Source: Aromatoleum bremense (GTDB taxonomy: Bacteria; Pseudomonadota; Gammaproteobacteria; Burkholderiales; Rhodocyclaceae). Taken from it: a stretch of 64,000 bases of DNA. Made by a program: the position numbers and the translations under genes. Numbering within the stretch: the stretch's first letter is position 1; every line of letters starts with the position of its first letter. The stretch is taken from the NCBI RefSeq assembly GCF_017894365.1, contig NZ_CP059467.1:3286001-3350000 (forward strand). The letters run 5' to 3'. Shown here one piece after another: positions 38,901-45,848 of the stretch. The notes under the pieces were generated by a model. The model was given only the letters and a program-made list of their open reading frames with translations. It made no database searches and was not told the origin of the DNA.

Positions 38901-39882
38901 GCAGCTCCGCTTCGAGCTCTTCCGGCGTGCCTGCGCCGTTCGCGGGAAGCGCGTCGGGCAGCGCCGTCACCGCCGACACCGGGGGGATGCCAACGCTGCC
39001 CACGCGTGGCAGCGTGGCCGCCTGTTTGCGGTAAAGCTTGCTCGAACGATCGACCGGCATGAAGGCGCGCGCCGCGTGTTCGCCGACGGTTTCGCTCGCG
39101 CCGAGCATCAGCAGGCCCTGCGGCTTGAGTGCGAAGTGAAGCTGCGCCAGCGCCTTCAGCTGCGATCCGTTCTGCAGATAGATCAGCAGGTTGCGGCACA
39201 GCGCGAGGTCGATGCGCGTAAAGGGCGGATCGGTCAGGAGGTTGTGGCGGGCAAAGACGACATGGCGCCGCAACGTGCCATCGACGCGCCAGCCGTCGTG
39301 CGTGCGCTGGAAATAGCGCCGCAGCAGCGCTTCAGGGATGGCGCGTACTGCGTCGTCGCGGAACATTCCCTGCGAGGCGTCGCTCAGCACTCCAGGGTGG
39401 ATGTCGGTGGCGAAGATCTTGACGTCGCCGGTGAATCCGAAGCGGCTCGCCGCGTCGAGCGCCAGCAGGGCCAGCGTGTAGGCTTCTTCGCCGCTCGCGC
39501 ATCCGGCCGACCACAGCCGCAAGGCGTCAGCCGGATTGCGCCCGCGCAACATGTCGGGGAGCACTTCGTCGGCGAGCAGCGAGAACGCGGCCGGATCGCG
39601 GAAGAACTCCGTGACGTTGATCAGCAGATCGTGGCATAGCGCGTTGCGTTCGACGTCGTCCCGGACGATTTTCTCGTGATACGCGGACATCGTGTCGCAG
39701 CCCGCCAGCGTCATGCGCCGGCGCATGCGGCGCAAAAGCGTGCCGGTCTTGTAGTCCGAGAAATCCACCGCGCAGTGCCGGCGCAGCACGTCGATCAGCG
39801 CGGCCACGTCCGGGAGCAACGGGTCGCGCGGGGTGTCTTCCCACTGGGTTTCGGCGCAGGGCCGTTCGTCGATGCCATCCAT
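35941..39882 (-). CDS. CheR-type methyltransferase fused to PAS, GGDEF and EAL domains
   Basis: A 1313-residue cytosolic signalling protein. Residues about 20-275 are a CheR-like SAM methyltransferase (NVTEFFRDPAAF, LWSAGCASGEEAYTLAL, LCRNLLIYL). A long coiled coil (about 300-375) follows, then several PAS/PAC domains. The GGDEF domain near 890-1045 has the intact SRLGGDEFLIAL. The EAL domain has EALLRW, DDFGTGYSSLAYL and VIAEGVES. Both c-di-GMP catalytic sites look intact. No CheB methylesterase domain precedes CheR. The ATG at 39882 has a strong GAGGAG site; a GTG 13 codons upstream is open but poorer. It is a lone gene. Confidence 0.9.
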   Translation of the reverse strand: MDGIDERPCAETQWEDTPRDPLLPDVAALIDVLRRHCAVDFSDYKTGTLLRRMRRRMTLAGCDTMSAYHEKIVRDDVERNALCHDLLINVTEFFRDPAAFSLLADEVLPDMLRGRNPADALRLWSAGCASGEEAYTLALLALDAASRFGFTGDVKIFATDIHPGVLSDASQGMFRDDAVRAIPEALLRRYFQRTHDGWRVDGTLRRHVVFARHNLLTDPPFTRIDLALCRNLLIYLQNGSQLKALAQLHFALKPQGLLMLGASETVGEHAARAFMPVDRSSKLYRKQAATLPRVGSVGIPPVSAVTALPDALPANGAGTPEELEAELLATRERLHEMIVELKSSHEHIDLANEELTASNEELQSANEELKSVNEDLYILNRELEDRNAALANLNRDYDHLLASTKIGTVFLDAGLRVRRFSAAVEGVLALRASDAGRPLSEITYRAGDASRFLADLQHVAATGEGVEREVDVTGRWYLERMLPFHGEGGVRDGVVLTYTDISRVKTAQAEVAVLAAERTRLQGILDALPDGAYIVGADHVIEYLNPALERQFGAPAGRKCFEYLHGRSEACTWCNNDVVFAGSSVHAEWTAPSGRSYDLFDMPFRNPDGTLSKFEIFHDITPIKESRRQLAEATSLAQVGYWEWQLPAGVLHWGEQTDRLLGHVPGKVTPSGATFLAHVHPDDRKRVAGDLAGAVRNNRSYVSEFRLIRSDGALRMARANGHLQYDREGRAVRVCGAIQDITELRATEAALRNSEERFAIAMMAAPFAIAITRVEDGRFIEVNDKYEIHFGWKREDLIGKTSVEVNLWPDPESRQRWLETLRQHDSVLDFETVGCDRSGAVRQVSLSSKYIDIDGEKHVLTFVHDITDRKEAQARVEYLAHHDALTGLPNRVLFRDRFALATAWAERAQAKVALLFVDLDHFKTINDTLGHPAGDGLLQGVALRLRECLRETDTVSRLGGDEFLIALTDIRDPQAINSATAKIFDALAQPFELEGHELTNTMSIGIAIWPDDGKDFDTLLKNADTAMYQAKRAGRNTWRFYTEQMNVDAVEQLQIRTALHRALENDEFLLHYQPQINLASGHVVGVEALLRWHCDKRELVAPGRFIPAAEDSGLIVPIGDWVLREACMQAARWTRQGLPELSVAVNLSAVQFRRGDLERSVVRALSLSGLDPARLELELTESLLLVDSESVIETLRRLKSLGVRLSIDDFGTGYSSLAYLKRFAVDKLKIDQSFVRDIATDPDDAAIVRAIVSMARTLKLQVIAEGVESEDIDRFLCIFNCDEAQGYHYARPMPADALAEWLVASGRGARGPR

Positions 39883-40377
39883 GCGCCGCTCCTCGGCAAT
39901 CTCCGCTTTGCTCACGCGCACGCTCCCGGGCCCTTCATCACGTCCGGACGACGGCCGTCCCTGTCGGGCGGAGGCGGCAGGGCAGAGGCCGGGTCCGGAG
40001 GTTGGGCCACACGCCCGGGAACGCGCTCAATGTTATGGCAGTAATGAATCATCATGCAGGATTGTGCTGTGACGGTAATAGGGTGCATCAAGTCAATTCC
40101 GCGCAGAACAGTCCGGGCGGAATCGGCGCTAGTGTGCGGTATTTTCTGCCCGGGCAGCGTTCAGGATTTGGCACCGGGACGAGTAATCCGGCCTTTTGTC
40201 CGCTCGGACATTTCTTTGCCGCTCCGGTTGAAATTTTTACAGCAACCGCTCGTGTGCTGTCTGTTGACGCTGCGCGACGCTCCGTACGACAGGCTCCGCC
40301 ACAGGCCCCCGCTTTGCTTCTTTGCACAGGCCGGAGTCCACAGGGGCCGTGGCGAGGCTGTCGAACGGAGGCCGGGA
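39883..40377. other. Intergenic region between the CheR-GGDEF-EAL gene and the HemJ/CopD-like gene
   Basis: About 495 bases without a convincing gene. It should contain the divergent promoters of both neighbours. The frame leading into the 40378 gene is open for over 100 codons but has no homology or ribosome site. Confidence 0.5.
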
Positions 40378-40791
40378 ATGCACTTGCTCAAGCTGCTTCA
40401 CTTCGCGGCACTGCTGGCCTGGTGCGGCACGCTGCTGTACATGCCGGCAATGATCGCCGCGGGCACGCGTCACAACCAGCCGATGTTCTACCGCGACCAC
40501 ACCCACCTGATGCGGCTGATGTTCACGCTGGTTTCGTCGCCGGCGGCGCTTCTCGCGATCATTTCCGGCACCGTGTTGTTTCCCGGCGCCGCCGCGCTCG
40601 AACCGTGGCTGATCCTGAAGCTTTCGGTCGTCTGCCTGCTGGTGATTGGTCATGCATTGTGCGGCGTCCTGATCCTGAAAATCGAGCGTCGCCCGGAGGG
40701 AAGGATTCGCCGTCATTGCGCGATCCTCGGCAGTCTGCTGACTGTCCTGCTCGGCGTGACGCTGTGGCTGGTGCTGGCCAAGCCGCTATAG
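40378..40791 (+). CDS. HemJ/CopD-like four-helix membrane protein
   Basis: A 137-residue protein with four hydrophobic helices. Features are a histidine in the first helix (LLKLLHFAALLAWCGTLLYMPAM), SPAALLAIISGTVL, and KLSVVCLLVIGHALCGVL. The pattern lies between HemJ (protoporphyrinogen oxidase) and CopD-like copper proteins. It neighbours a cytochrome oxidase cluster, which needs both haem and copper, so either role would fit. The start ATG follows CGGAGG. Its stop overlaps the end of the convergent DUF2231 gene by six bases. Confidence 0.7.
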   Translation: MHLLKLLHFAALLAWCGTLLYMPAMIAAGTRHNQPMFYRDHTHLMRLMFTLVSSPAALLAIISGTVLFPGAAALEPWLILKLSVVCLLVIGHALCGVLILKIERRPEGRIRRHCAILGSLLTVLLGVTLWLVLAKPL

Positions 40792-41289
40792 CGTGGTCGA
40801 GTCCTCGATGGCCGCCTTATGACCGAGTTCGACGCCGACCGCGTGTTCATAGACCAGCCGTCCGCCGAGATAAGCCGCGAGGCCGATCGTGCCGGCTGTC
40901 AGGACCGACAGGTAGAGTTCCCACGCCGTGAGCTGTTCGGCCCCTTCACGGTAGCGCATCGCCCAGTTCAGCGAAGCCAGCGAAAGCATCATCACGGCGA
41001 TCACGGCGTGGCACCACGCGGTGATTTTTTCGCGGATGCGCTCGACCAGCAGCAAATCGGCGACACCGAGCAGGCTCGCGATCCAGCCGCCACCCGCGCC
41101 GACGCCGGCCAGCCACAGGCTGGCACGCGCCCAGAACGGATCGCCGCTCACGAGCCAGGCGATATCGGTGGCGACGAGCCCGATGAGCGCCGCGACCGGA
41201 AAGTGGATCAGCATCGGGTGAAGTGGGTGGCCGCGCAGCGCGGCGCGGCTGACGATCGACTCGACGCCGGATTCGGCGGGTACGGGCAT
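40786..41289 (-). CDS. DUF2231 membrane protein
   Basis: A 167-residue protein with four membrane helices. The start region LRGHPLHPMLIHFPVAALIGL is the DUF2231 signature, with two histidines that could bind haem or metal. It is divergent from coxB, 36 bases apart, and convergent with the HemJ/CopD-like gene. DUF2231 genes often sit beside cytochrome oxidase or c-type cytochrome genes; the function is unknown. The ATG at 41287-41289 matches the family start. Confidence 0.85.
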   Translation of the reverse strand: MPVPAESGVESIVSRAALRGHPLHPMLIHFPVAALIGLVATDIAWLVSGDPFWARASLWLAGVGAGGGWIASLLGVADLLLVERIREKITAWCHAVIAVMMLSLASLNWAMRYREGAEQLTAWELYLSVLTAGTIGLAAYLGGRLVYEHAVGVELGHKAAIEDSTTL

Positions 41290-41325
41290 TTTGACCTCGC
41301 GGGTGGGCGGGACGCAGCCGTGCCG

Positions 41326-42159
41326 ATGCCATCGACGCCGGCCGCTGCCCTGTCGGTGCAATCGATGCTCCCGGTGCTGGCCGTGCCGTGGCTCGCCGCG
41401 TGCGAAGGTCCGCAGTCGATACTCGACCCGGCCGGCCCCGCCGCGCGCGACGTGACCCTGCTGTGGTGGCCGATGTTGATCGTCGCCACCTTCGTGCTCG
41501 CCGGCGTCACGGCCGCGTGGATCGTGGCGATGCTGCGCAGGCCGCGCGATTTCAGCCCGGAGGAGGCGAAACGGATCAGCCGGCGGTGGGTCATCGGTGG
41601 CGGAATCCTGCTGCCGACGGCGAGCATCGTACTCCTGCTCGGGTTCGGGGTTCCCGCCGGCGACCGCATGCTGCCGCTGCGCAGCGAGGCACCGCTGCGC
41701 ATCGACGTGACGGGTCGGCAATGGCAGTGGGACGTCGCTTATCCGGGCAGCAGTGTCGTGCTCGTTGATGAGCTGCACTTGCCGGCGGGCCGCCCGGTGC
41801 ATATCCACGTCACCAGCGCCGATGTCATCCATTCCTTCTGGGTGCCACGGCTCGGGCCGAAGATCGACGCGGTTCCCGGGCGTACCAACGTCCTGCGCCT
41901 GCAGGCCGACGAGGCGGGATCGTTCCGCGGCCAGTGCTCGGAATTCTGCGGCACGGGGCACGCGCACATGGTGCTGAGGGTGCAGGTGCATACCGAGGCG
42001 GGTTTTTCCGCGTGGCTCGCGGAGCGGACCGCAACTGCGCCCGCGGGCGGGGATGTCCCGGCCGGCACGGTCCCGGGCGGAGCACTCCCCGCCCCAGCAG
42101 CTCCGGGGGGCGCGCGGACCCCGCCCCGACTCGTCTCCGGCGCAGCCTTTCCGCCATGA
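41326..42159 (+). CDS. coxB: Cytochrome c oxidase subunit II (CuA), probable lipoprotein
   Basis: A 277-residue subunit II. The N-terminus ends in LAAC (C26), a plausible lipobox, followed by two membrane helices (about 45-68 and 85-108). The periplasmic domain has the CuA ligands in ADVIHSFWVP and CSEFCGTGHAHM. There is no C-terminal cytochrome c domain; instead a low-complexity Ala/Gly/Pro tail of about 45 residues. The tail end overlaps the next gene as ATGA. A GTG two codons upstream is an alternative start. Electron donor would be a soluble or membrane cytochrome c. Confidence 0.9.
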   Translation: MPSTPAAALSVQSMLPVLAVPWLAACEGPQSILDPAGPAARDVTLLWWPMLIVATFVLAGVTAAWIVAMLRRPRDFSPEEAKRISRRWVIGGGILLPTASIVLLLGFGVPAGDRMLPLRSEAPLRIDVTGRQWQWDVAYPGSSVVLVDELHLPAGRPVHIHVTSADVIHSFWVPRLGPKIDAVPGRTNVLRLQADEAGSFRGQCSEFCGTGHAHMVLRVQVHTEAGFSAWLAERTATAPAGGDVPAGTVPGGALPAPAAPGGARTPPRLVSGAAFPP

Positions 42160-44663
42160 TCGAAGGCCGCCCCGACGAGCTCCACCAGCAGTTCGATGAG
42201 GTGTGGGGCAATCCCCGCGGCTGGCGAGCCGCGACGATCGTGAACCACACCCGCATCGGCCTGCTCTTCCTTCTGACGGGCCTCGGTTTCTTCATTTTCG
42301 GCGGCCTGCTGGCGATGCTCATCCGCGCCCAGCTCGCGCTGCCGGACCAGGCGTTCATGGACGCCGACACCTACAACCAGGTGTTCACGATGCACGGCAC
42401 GGTGATGATGTTCCTGTTCGCCGTGCCGATGATGGAAGGTCTGGCGGTGTACCTGATCCCGAAAATGCTCGGCGCGCGGGACCTGGTGTTTCCCCGGCTG
42501 TCGGCGCTGGGTTACTGGTGCTACCTTTTCGGCGGGCTGATCCTCGCCGCGAGCCTGTTCCTGGAGCTCGCTCCCGATGCCGGCTGGTTCATGTACACGC
42601 CGTTGTCGAGCCTGCCGTACAGCCCGGGCGTGAATTCGGATTTCTGGCTGCTGGGGATCACGTTCGTCGAGATTTCCGCCGTCACCGCGGCGGTCGAACT
42701 GGTGGTGGCGATCCTGCGCGCCCGCGCGCCCGGCATGACGCTGCAGCGCATGCCGCTCTATGCGTGGTACATCCTGACGATGGCGATGATGATCGTGCTG
42801 GGTTTTCCGCCCCTGATCCTCGGCAGCATCCTGCTGGAACTCGAGCGCGCCGCGGGAATGGCGTTTTTCGACGTGGCCCGCGGCGGCGACCCGATCCTGT
42901 GGCAGCACCTGTTCTGGCTTTTCGGCCACCCGGAGGTGTACATCATCTTCCTGCCCGCGGCGGGCCTCGTGTCGACGATGCTGCCGGTGTTCGCCCGGCG
43001 TCCGATCGTCGGCTACCGCTGGGTCGTCGTCGCGGTGCTGACGACCGGCTTCATCAGCTTCGCGCTGTGGGTGCACCACATGTTCACCGTGGGCATCCCG
43101 CATCTGGCGCAGGCGTTCTTTTCGGCCGCGAGCATGCTGGTCGCGATTCCCACCGGTGTCCAGGTCTTCTCGTGGCTTGCCACGCTGTGGCTGGGCCGGC
43201 CCGTCTATCACGTGCCGATGCTCTGGCTCTTCGGCTTCCTCGTGATATTCGTCGCCGGCGGGCTGACCGGCGTGATGCTGGCGCTGGTGCCGTTCAACTG
43301 GCAGGTGCACGACACCCAGTTCGTCGTCGCCCACCTCCACTACGTGCTGGTCGGAGGAATGTTCTTTCCGCTGGTCGCGGCGGTCTATTACTGGCTGCCG
43401 CATTTTTCCGGCCGCATGCCGTCGCCGCGCCTCGGACGCTGGGGTTTCTGGCTGGTCTTCGGCGGCTTCAACCTCACTTTCCTCGTGATGCACTGGACCG
43501 GGCTGCTGGGGATGCCGCGGCGCGCCTACACGTATGCCCCCGGGCTCGGCTGGGACACTCCGAACCTGGTTTCCTCGATCGGCAGCTTCATCATGGCGAT
43601 CGGCATCGCCACCGTGCTGGTCGACGTGCTGCTGCACTTTCGCTTCGGCGTGCGGGCCGCGCCGAATCCGTGGCACGCCGATACGCTCGAATGGGCCACG
43701 CGGCTGCCGCCGACCGCCTACAACTTCATCAGCCTGCCGAGCGTCGATAGCCGCTACCCGCTGTGGGATCGCCCGGACCTGGTCAAAGAGATGGCGCGCG
43801 GCGAGCAGGGCCTGGCGGCGATCGCGCACGGGCGCCGCGAAACCTGGGGCACCGATGCCGTGACCGGCGAAGTGCGCGAGATCATCCACTTGCCCGGCAA
43901 CACCTGGCTGCCGTTCGCCGTCGCGCTGGTGCTGTCGGCGGTGTGCATCGGCCTGCTGGTGAAGGCGTATGCCGTGGCCAGCGTCGCGATCGTCGCGGCG
44001 GCGATCCTCGTGCTGCGCTGGTCGTGGGAAAACGGTGCCTACGAAGAGGGCGGCACGGCCGTTCCGATTTCTGCCGGCGACCCGCCGTTGCACTGGCGTA
44101 CCCACAACGGCCCCGGACGCTGGGGCATGGGCGTGACGCTGCTCGCGGACGGCGCGCTCTATGCGGCGCTTCTCTTCGGCTGGTTCTACCTGTGGACCGT
44201 CGCTCCGCAGTGGCAGATGCCGGCGCAGTCTCCGCTCGACGCTCGCGGCATGCTCGCGAATGCGCTGCTGCTGAGCGCAGCAACGCTGTGGCTGCGGCGG
44301 GTTCTCGCGGCGCTGCGACGCGGCTCGGACAAGGGGCTGCGCGGGCAGCTCGCCGCGATCGCGGCGCTCGGCCTGCTGCAGTCGGCACACCTGTTGTGGC
44401 TGACGTACGCGTCGGATCTCGCGCCGAAGGCGACGGCCCACGACGCGGTGATCGCCGTCGTTCTCGGCTATGCCCTTTTCCACTGCGTTCTGGCGGGAGT
44501 CGCGACCGGGCTGCAGGCGTGGCGAGCCCATTACGGCTATGTCGACCGTGCGGCGCCGTACGAGCCGATCGTGCTGGGGCAACTCTGGTATTACAACTTC
44601 GGCGTGGTGTGGAGCGCCTACGTCGCCTTGGTGCTGTTTCCTTCGACGTGGGGAGGCGGCTGA
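42156..44663 (+). CDS. Cytochrome c oxidase subunits I+III fusion (A-type haem-copper oxidase)
   Basis: An 835-residue fusion. Residues 1 to about 560 are subunit I with twelve helices: haem a ligand region FTMHGTVMMF, the CuB/cross-link motif WLFGHPEVYIIFLP (with the A1-type glutamate of the D channel), HHMFTVG, and HLHYVLVGG with the haem ligands. Residues about 600-835 are a subunit III-like part (HNGPGRWGMGVTLLADGALYAALLFGWFYLW). It reduces oxygen to water with proton pumping. The start ATG overlaps the coxB stop, and the stop overlaps the next start as TGATG, indicating tight coupling. Confidence 0.93.
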   Translation: MIEGRPDELHQQFDEVWGNPRGWRAATIVNHTRIGLLFLLTGLGFFIFGGLLAMLIRAQLALPDQAFMDADTYNQVFTMHGTVMMFLFAVPMMEGLAVYLIPKMLGARDLVFPRLSALGYWCYLFGGLILAASLFLELAPDAGWFMYTPLSSLPYSPGVNSDFWLLGITFVEISAVTAAVELVVAILRARAPGMTLQRMPLYAWYILTMAMMIVLGFPPLILGSILLELERAAGMAFFDVARGGDPILWQHLFWLFGHPEVYIIFLPAAGLVSTMLPVFARRPIVGYRWVVVAVLTTGFISFALWVHHMFTVGIPHLAQAFFSAASMLVAIPTGVQVFSWLATLWLGRPVYHVPMLWLFGFLVIFVAGGLTGVMLALVPFNWQVHDTQFVVAHLHYVLVGGMFFPLVAAVYYWLPHFSGRMPSPRLGRWGFWLVFGGFNLTFLVMHWTGLLGMPRRAYTYAPGLGWDTPNLVSSIGSFIMAIGIATVLVDVLLHFRFGVRAAPNPWHADTLEWATRLPPTAYNFISLPSVDSRYPLWDRPDLVKEMARGEQGLAAIAHGRRETWGTDAVTGEVREIIHLPGNTWLPFAVALVLSAVCIGLLVKAYAVASVAIVAAAILVLRWSWENGAYEEGGTAVPISAGDPPLHWRTHNGPGRWGMGVTLLADGALYAALLFGWFYLWTVAPQWQMPAQSPLDARGMLANALLLSAATLWLRRVLAALRRGSDKGLRGQLAAIAALGLLQSAHLLWLTYASDLAPKATAHDAVIAVVLGYALFHCVLAGVATGLQAWRAHYGYVDRAAPYEPIVLGQLWYYNFGVVWSAYVALVLFPSTWGGG

Positions 44664-45010
44664 TGACGTGGCTTTACCATCCGCTCCAGATCCCGCTCGG
44701 CCTGATCGTGTGGGGCGTATGGTTCATCGCGCTGTACAGCGGCCTGTCGGTCGGTTGCGCCGTCGCGCCGCCGGACGCGGCAGCAGGGCCGTGGAACTGG
44801 CTCAACGTTGTACTGGGCGGCGCGTCGCTCGCGACGGTGGCGCTGCTGCTCGGATTGTCGGCGCTGTGCTGGCGGGCGTCGCGCCGGGTCGGCCAGAACG
44901 AGCGGGCGAAGCGCTTCATCGCACGAGTCGGTGCGAGCGTGCATCTGGTCGCAGCGCTGGCGACGCTGTTCATCGCGCTGCCGATCGTGGGCCTGCCGCC
45001 ATGCGTCTGA
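44663..45010 (+). CDS. Small three-helix membrane protein of the oxidase cluster
   Basis: A 115-residue protein with hydrophobic segments near 10-30, 45-68 and 88-108. It starts within the stop of the I+III fusion and overlaps the CtaG-like start by ten bases. The position and size fit an accessory subunit of caa3/ba-type oxidases, but no family was recognised. Confidence 0.72.
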   Translation: MTWLYHPLQIPLGLIVWGVWFIALYSGLSVGCAVAPPDAAAGPWNWLNVVLGGASLATVALLLGLSALCWRASRRVGQNERAKRFIARVGASVHLVAALATLFIALPIVGLPPCV

Positions 45011-45810
45011 TCGCGGCGTTTGTTCTGGTGACGCTACTCGTCACGGTGCGGCCGGCCGCGGCGCACGCGCTTGCCGGGTCGCTGCCCGCAAGTTTTCCGC
45101 TGCTTCTGATCGCGGCGTTGCTCGGTGCGGCGTGCGGGCTCTACGGCCTCGGGGCGCGACGCGTGCCGCCGGGCCGGGTGCAAGCGACGTGGTTTTGCGC
45201 CGCGATGGCGATCGGCGCGCTGGCGGTGTTCGGACCACTGGACCGCTGGGCGGAAAACAGTACGGCGCTGCACATGGTGCAGCACATGCTCCTCATCGTC
45301 GTGGTCGCGCCGCTCGGAGCGCTGGCCGGCCCATTGCCGCAGTGGAGCGCCGCGACCGGAACGCTGTTGCGCCCGCTGTGGGGGGCGATCCAGCGCTGCG
45401 GTCGTCATCCGCTCGCGGCGGCGATGGTGCACGGCGTGCTGATCTGGCTGTGGCACGCCCCGCGCCTGTACCTGCTCGCGCTCGACGATCCGTGGTGGCA
45501 CCTGGTCGAGCACGTGTCGTTCGTCGTGAGTGCGTGGCTCTTCTGGTGGGCCGTCCTGCGTGGCCGCCGGCTCGCTCCGGCGCTGCTCGCGATCCTGCTG
45601 ACGCTGATCCACACCGGGCTGCTGGGCGCGTTGCTGACTTTCGGCAGGGTATCGTTCTACGGCGACGCACGCGCGCTCGAGGACCAGCAGCTGGCCGGGC
45701 TCATCATGTGGGTGCCGGGCGGTTTCGCCTATCTGGCCGCTGCTGGCTGGATCGTGTGGCGCCGGCTCGGCGAAGAAACCGCGCCTGCCGCGGTGCCGGC
45801 GCGGGATTGA
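45001..45810 (+). CDS. CtaG-family (caa3 type) cytochrome oxidase assembly protein
   Basis: A 269-residue membrane protein with a signal-like start and about seven helices. Motifs are STALHMVQHMLLIVVVAPL, HGVLIWLWHAPRLY, HLVEHVSFVVSAWLFWW and the end DQQLAGLIMWVPGGFAYLAAA, typical of the DUF1404/CtaG_caa3 family. It is thought to help deliver copper. This family is unrelated to the Cox11-type CtaG. It is the last gene of the overlapping oxidase cluster. Confidence 0.88.
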   Translation: MRLIAAFVLVTLLVTVRPAAAHALAGSLPASFPLLLIAALLGAACGLYGLGARRVPPGRVQATWFCAAMAIGALAVFGPLDRWAENSTALHMVQHMLLIVVVAPLGALAGPLPQWSAATGTLLRPLWGAIQRCGRHPLAAAMVHGVLIWLWHAPRLYLLALDDPWWHLVEHVSFVVSAWLFWWAVLRGRRLAPALLAILLTLIHTGLLGALLTFGRVSFYGDARALEDQQLAGLIMWVPGGFAYLAAAGWIVWRRLGEETAPAAVPARD

Positions 45811-45848
45811 AGGGGGAGGGCGTCGCCAGCTGTCGCGACCGAGCAGCG

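Noticed and set aside
40054..40377. An open extension of about 108 codons before the HemJ/CopD-like gene.
   Set aside because: No homology or ribosome site at its start; the ATG at 40378 has a good site and gives the family length.
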